From contig CANOHR010000067.1 in assembly GCA_947565875.1 (NCBI GenBank), positions 1 through 6,258 on the forward strand: DNA of 6,258 bases, read 5' to 3'. Shown here piece after piece: positions 4,595 through 6,258 of this stretch. The notes beneath the pieces are model-generated. The model was not told the origin of the DNA. It was given only the letters and a program-made list of their open reading frames with translations, and searched no databases. Source of the DNA: an uncultured Pseudoflavonifractor sp. (GTDB taxonomy: Bacteria; Bacillota; Clostridia; Oscillospirales; Oscillospiraceae). A program made the position numbers and the translations under genes. Position 1 is the first letter of the stretch; each line of letters starts with the position of its first letter.

Positions 4595-5901
4595 TCTCAC
4601 TGCGGAAGGCCATGACGGCCCTTCAGGAGGAGCTGAGCTGGGAGAGTCCGGGAGGCTGGTTCGGGGGCGGAGGGAGCCGGGAGGGGCCTATGAGCGCGGA
4701 GGAGGCGTTGAAGATCTCCGCCTTTTACCGGGCGGTGGATCTGCGCTCGGACTCCATCGGGCGGCTGCCCATCCAGGTGAAGGACCTGACCACCCGGCGG
4801 AAGGTGGAGGACCACTACCTGGGGCGGGTACTGTGGGAGACCCCCAACGAGGCCATGTCCCCCCTGATTTTCAAGAAGCTTGTCGAATATCAGAGGCTGG
4901 TGCTGGGAAACGCCTACATTTACCTGTACCGGGACCGGCACGGCCGGCCGGCGGAGCTGCTGCCTTTGCCGCCGGGGACCTGCGAGCCTACCATAGAGCC
5001 GGGGACGGGGAAGCTGTGGTATATGGCCCAGGATCCCAAGACAAGGGAGCTTTACCGGCTGGACCCGGCGGATATGATCCACCTGAAGGGCCTATCCACA
5101 GACGGCATCCGGGGGCGGTCCCTGCTGAGTCAGGCGGCCCTCACCCTGCGGGTGGCCCAGAGCCGGGACCGGTACGAGGGGGACGTCTACATGAATGGTG
5201 GACGTCCAGGAGGAGTTTTGACCACCCAGACGGATCTGTCGGCCAAGCAGGGGGTGAAGCTGCCCGACGGCACGACCGGATCCTATCAGGACTATATCCG
5301 GTACGAGTGGGAGAGGGTCCACCGGGGGCCGGGGAACCAGTTCCGGGTGGCGGTGCTGGACAACTCCCTGGAGTATAAGCCCATCTCCATGAGCCTGGCC
5401 GACGCCCAGTTTATCGAGGCCAAGACGGTGAGCGTGGCGGATATAAGTAGGTTTACGGGGGTCCCCCTCCACCTTCTGATGGCGGGGAAGGAGTCCTATG
5501 AGAGCAACGCGGCCAACTCCACGGAGTTCGCGAAATATTGCCTCCACCCCACGGTGGTGCAGTGGGAGGAGGAACTGAGCCGGAAGCTGCTGACCGCCTC
5601 CGAGCGGGCCAAAGGGCTGTGGCTCCAGATCAATATGATGGCGGAATATCGCGGCGACACAGCCTCCCGGAGGGAATGGTACAAGGCCATGCTCCAGGAG
5701 GGGGTCTTCTCCGTCAACGACGTGCTGGCCCTGGAGGATATGCCGGAGGTGCCGGGAGGGGATACCCACCGGGCCAGTTTGAACTATGTGCCCCTGTCGG
5801 CATGGCCGGAGTTAAGCCGGGAGAGGGCCAGGAAGGGGAGCGGCGGAAGGGCGGCGCCCCGGGAGGACGAAAAAAAGGAGGACAGCCCGGAACAGGGCTG
5901 A
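4591..5901 (+). CDS. Phage portal protein (HK97 type)
   Basis: The portal is a dodecameric ring at one capsid vertex through which DNA enters and leaves, and it docks the terminase and later the tail connector. The 436 residues match the HK97-type family in length. Recognisable blocks are SAEEALKISAFYRAVDLRSD (35-54), LWETPNEAMSPLIFKKLVEY (81-100), LGNAYIYLYRDRHGRP (105-120), IHLKGLSTDGIRGRSLL (163-179), FIEAKTVSVADISRFTGVP (274-292), and near the end GVFSVNDVLALEDMPEVPGG (371-390) followed by LNYVPL (397-402). GGGGAGGGG (4577-4585) is 5 bases before the ATG. The start overlaps the stop of the small hydrophobic gene. The C-terminal 30 residues are charged and low in complexity, as is common for portals. 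A prohead protease gene should follow and does not. Confidence 0.95.
   Translation: MISLRKAMTALQEELSWESPGGWFGGGGSREGPMSAEEALKISAFYRAVDLRSDSIGRLPIQVKDLTTRRKVEDHYLGRVLWETPNEAMSPLIFKKLVEYQRLVLGNAYIYLYRDRHGRPAELLPLPPGTCEPTIEPGTGKLWYMAQDPKTRELYRLDPADMIHLKGLSTDGIRGRSLLSQAALTLRVAQSRDRYEGDVYMNGGRPGGVLTTQTDLSAKQGVKLPDGTTGSYQDYIRYEWERVHRGPGNQFRVAVLDNSLEYKPISMSLADAQFIEAKTVSVADISRFTGVPLHLLMAGKESYESNAANSTEFAKYCLHPTVVQWEEELSRKLLTASERAKGLWLQINMMAEYRGDTASRREWYKAMLQEGVFSVNDVLALEDMPEVPGGDTHRASLNYVPLSAWPELSRERARKGSGGRAAPREDEKKEDSPEQG
5875..5881 (+). promoter_or_regulatory. Shine-Dalgarno sequence with no start codon behind it
   Basis: AAGGAGG lies about 18 bases before the portal stop, preceded by a run of A. 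In a phage head operon this is where the ribosome site of the next gene would be. No ATG, GTG or TTG occurs at a usual distance; the first ATG (5942) is 60 bases away. It looks like a site whose gene has been lost or replaced. Confidence 0.5.
5883..5900 (+). repeat. Hairpin across the portal stop
   Basis: CAGCCC (5883-5888) pairs with GGGCTG (5895-5900) around a 6-base loop. A second small imperfect hairpin, CCAGGT (5905-5910) with ACCTTGG (5915-5921), follows at once. Neither has a T-run, so a role in termination is uncertain. Confidence 0.5.
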
Positions 5902-5954
5902 CCTCCAGGTTTGCACCTTGGCAATTACATATCGGACGACGATGGCATTGAGGC

Positions 5955-5973
5955 GGGCGCACAATGTGCGCCC
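5955..5973. repeat. GC-rich intergenic palindrome between converging genes
   Basis: GGGCGCACA (5955-5963) is perfectly complementary to TGTGCGCCC (5965-5973). On the reverse strand it reads as GTAGGGGCGCAC followed by its mirror, a form I associate with short palindromic repeats scattered between genes in Oscillospiraceae genomes; that link is from memory and untested here. It lies just past the ends of both the portal and the regulator gene, where it could stop transcription from both sides by its stem, although T-runs are missing. Confidence 0.75.
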
Positions 5974-5977
5974 CTAC

Positions 5978-6187
5978 TTAGATCACCGTCCCATCATCGA
6001 ACACAAATTCAGCCCGCCAGGTGCAGCCGAGGACGGCGGCGATCTGCTCCAATTCCTCTTTGGTAAGAGTGTTTCGCTTGACCTTCTGGTTGAGATTAGA
6101 CGGACTGGTTCCAAGCTCTCGAGCCAATTCTGCTTGACTGATCCCAGTATAAGATAACGCCATCTTGATTTTCTGTTCGGTTGTCAT
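5978..6187 (-). CDS. Small XRE-family helix-turn-helix regulator (69 aa)
   Basis: The protein is almost entirely one DNA-binding domain of the Cro/C1 type. EQKIKMALSYTGIS (4-17) is helix 1, QAELARELG (18-26) helix 2, and TSPSNLNQKVKR (27-38) the turn and recognition helix. LTKEELEQIAAVLG (41-54) gives helices 4 and 5, and a short strand pair CTWRAEFVFDDG (55-66) closes the fold. Short proteins of this form are very common in gut Clostridia and may act alone as dimers. The ATG at 6187 has AGGAGGTGATTA (6191-6202, reverse strand), an excellent ribosome site. It is transcribed against the packaging genes from its own promoter. It may be a repressor of a neighbouring element or a host gene beyond the prophage edge; its target is unknown. 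Confidence 0.9.
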   Translation of the reverse strand: MTTEQKIKMALSYTGISQAELARELGTSPSNLNQKVKRNTLTKEELEQIAAVLGCTWRAEFVFDDGTVI

Positions 6188-6209
6188 GCTTAATCACCTC
6201 CTACGTCCT

Positions 6210-6238
6210 ATTATATAGCATTTACTTTATAATAGCAA
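6210..6238 (-). promoter_or_regulatory. Sigma-A type promoter of the XRE gene
   Basis: On the reverse strand TTGCTA (6233-6238) and a perfect TATAAT (6210-6215) are 17 bases apart, the ideal spacing. Transcription would start near 6203, leaving a very short leader that begins at the ribosome site. The surrounding DNA is strongly AT-rich. Confidence 0.8.
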
Positions 6239-6245
6239 GTGTAAA
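6221..6245 (-). promoter_or_regulatory. Imperfect inverted repeat over the -35 box, possible operator
   Basis: TTTACTT (6221-6227) and AAGTGTAAA (6237-6245) form an inverted repeat with a 2-base insertion in one arm. It spans the -35 box and spacer of the XRE promoter. Small XRE proteins often repress their own gene from such sites; binding here is inference. Confidence 0.4.
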
Positions 6246-6258
6246 ATAAAAAAGTTTA

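Noticed and set aside
4563..5378. Forward open frame of 271 codons overlapping the portal
   Set aside because: The portal frame has clear family blocks throughout; this frame is rich in glycine, proline and arginine as expected from GC-rich out-of-frame reading.
5883..5921. Intrinsic terminator after the portal
   Set aside because: Two short stems are present but neither is followed by a T-run.
5918..6157. Forward open frame of 79 codons opposite the XRE gene
   Set aside because: The reverse frame encodes a well-formed helix-turn-helix protein with promoter and ribosome site; the AAGGAGG at 5875-5881 is too far away to serve the forward frame.
1..6258. CRISPR array, tRNA gene or insertion sequence
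   Set aside because: No regularly spaced repeats, no cloverleaf-like sequence with a CCA end or TTCRA loop, and no transposase or terminal inverted repeats were seen.

Overview
The window is a GC-rich stretch of phage or prophage DNA with strong AGGAGG-type ribosome binding sites and tightly packed, overlapping genes. The codon use and the protein types (P27-type small terminase, cysteine-rich KTR-like zinc ribbon, short XRE regulator) suggest a gut Clostridia host of the Oscillospiraceae type. That placement is inference, since no host marker gene is present. All genes but the last read rightward.

Layout. Positions 1-425 hold the end of an unidentified upstream reading frame and a 119-residue phage protein of unknown function. 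At 422-1228 a protein with the three motifs of a single-tyrosine HUH rolling-circle endonuclease follows with a 4-base overlap. A short gap with an alternating CG tract leads to a 57-residue zinc-ribbon gene (1310-1483), which is closed by a clear intrinsic terminator. The packaging module then begins: an HNH endonuclease (1562-1936), a hairpin-rich gap that is the best place for cos, the small terminase (2134-2613), the large terminase (2606-4378), a 58-residue hydrophobic protein (4418-4594) and the portal (4591-5901). HNH, small terminase, large terminase and portal in this order are the DNA-packaging head of an HK97-type siphophage. The small terminase binds DNA, the large terminase translocates and cuts it with help from HNH, and the portal is the channel in the capsid.

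After the portal the expected protease and capsid genes do not follow. An unused Shine-Dalgarno sequence sits just before the portal stop. A GC-rich palindrome of the kind found between genes comes next, and then a leftward gene for a small XRE regulator (5978-6187) with its own strong promoter in AT-rich DNA. This reads as a junction, either a truncated prophage or an inserted regulatory cassette.

The most unusual feature is a 21-base perfect palindrome present twice, 3.9 kb apart. One copy lies inside the 5' end of the HUH gene and the other lies directly after the large terminase stop. No wholly new system can be shown from this window. The repeat, the HUH protein in a tailed-phage setting and the broken head operon are the points most worth following.
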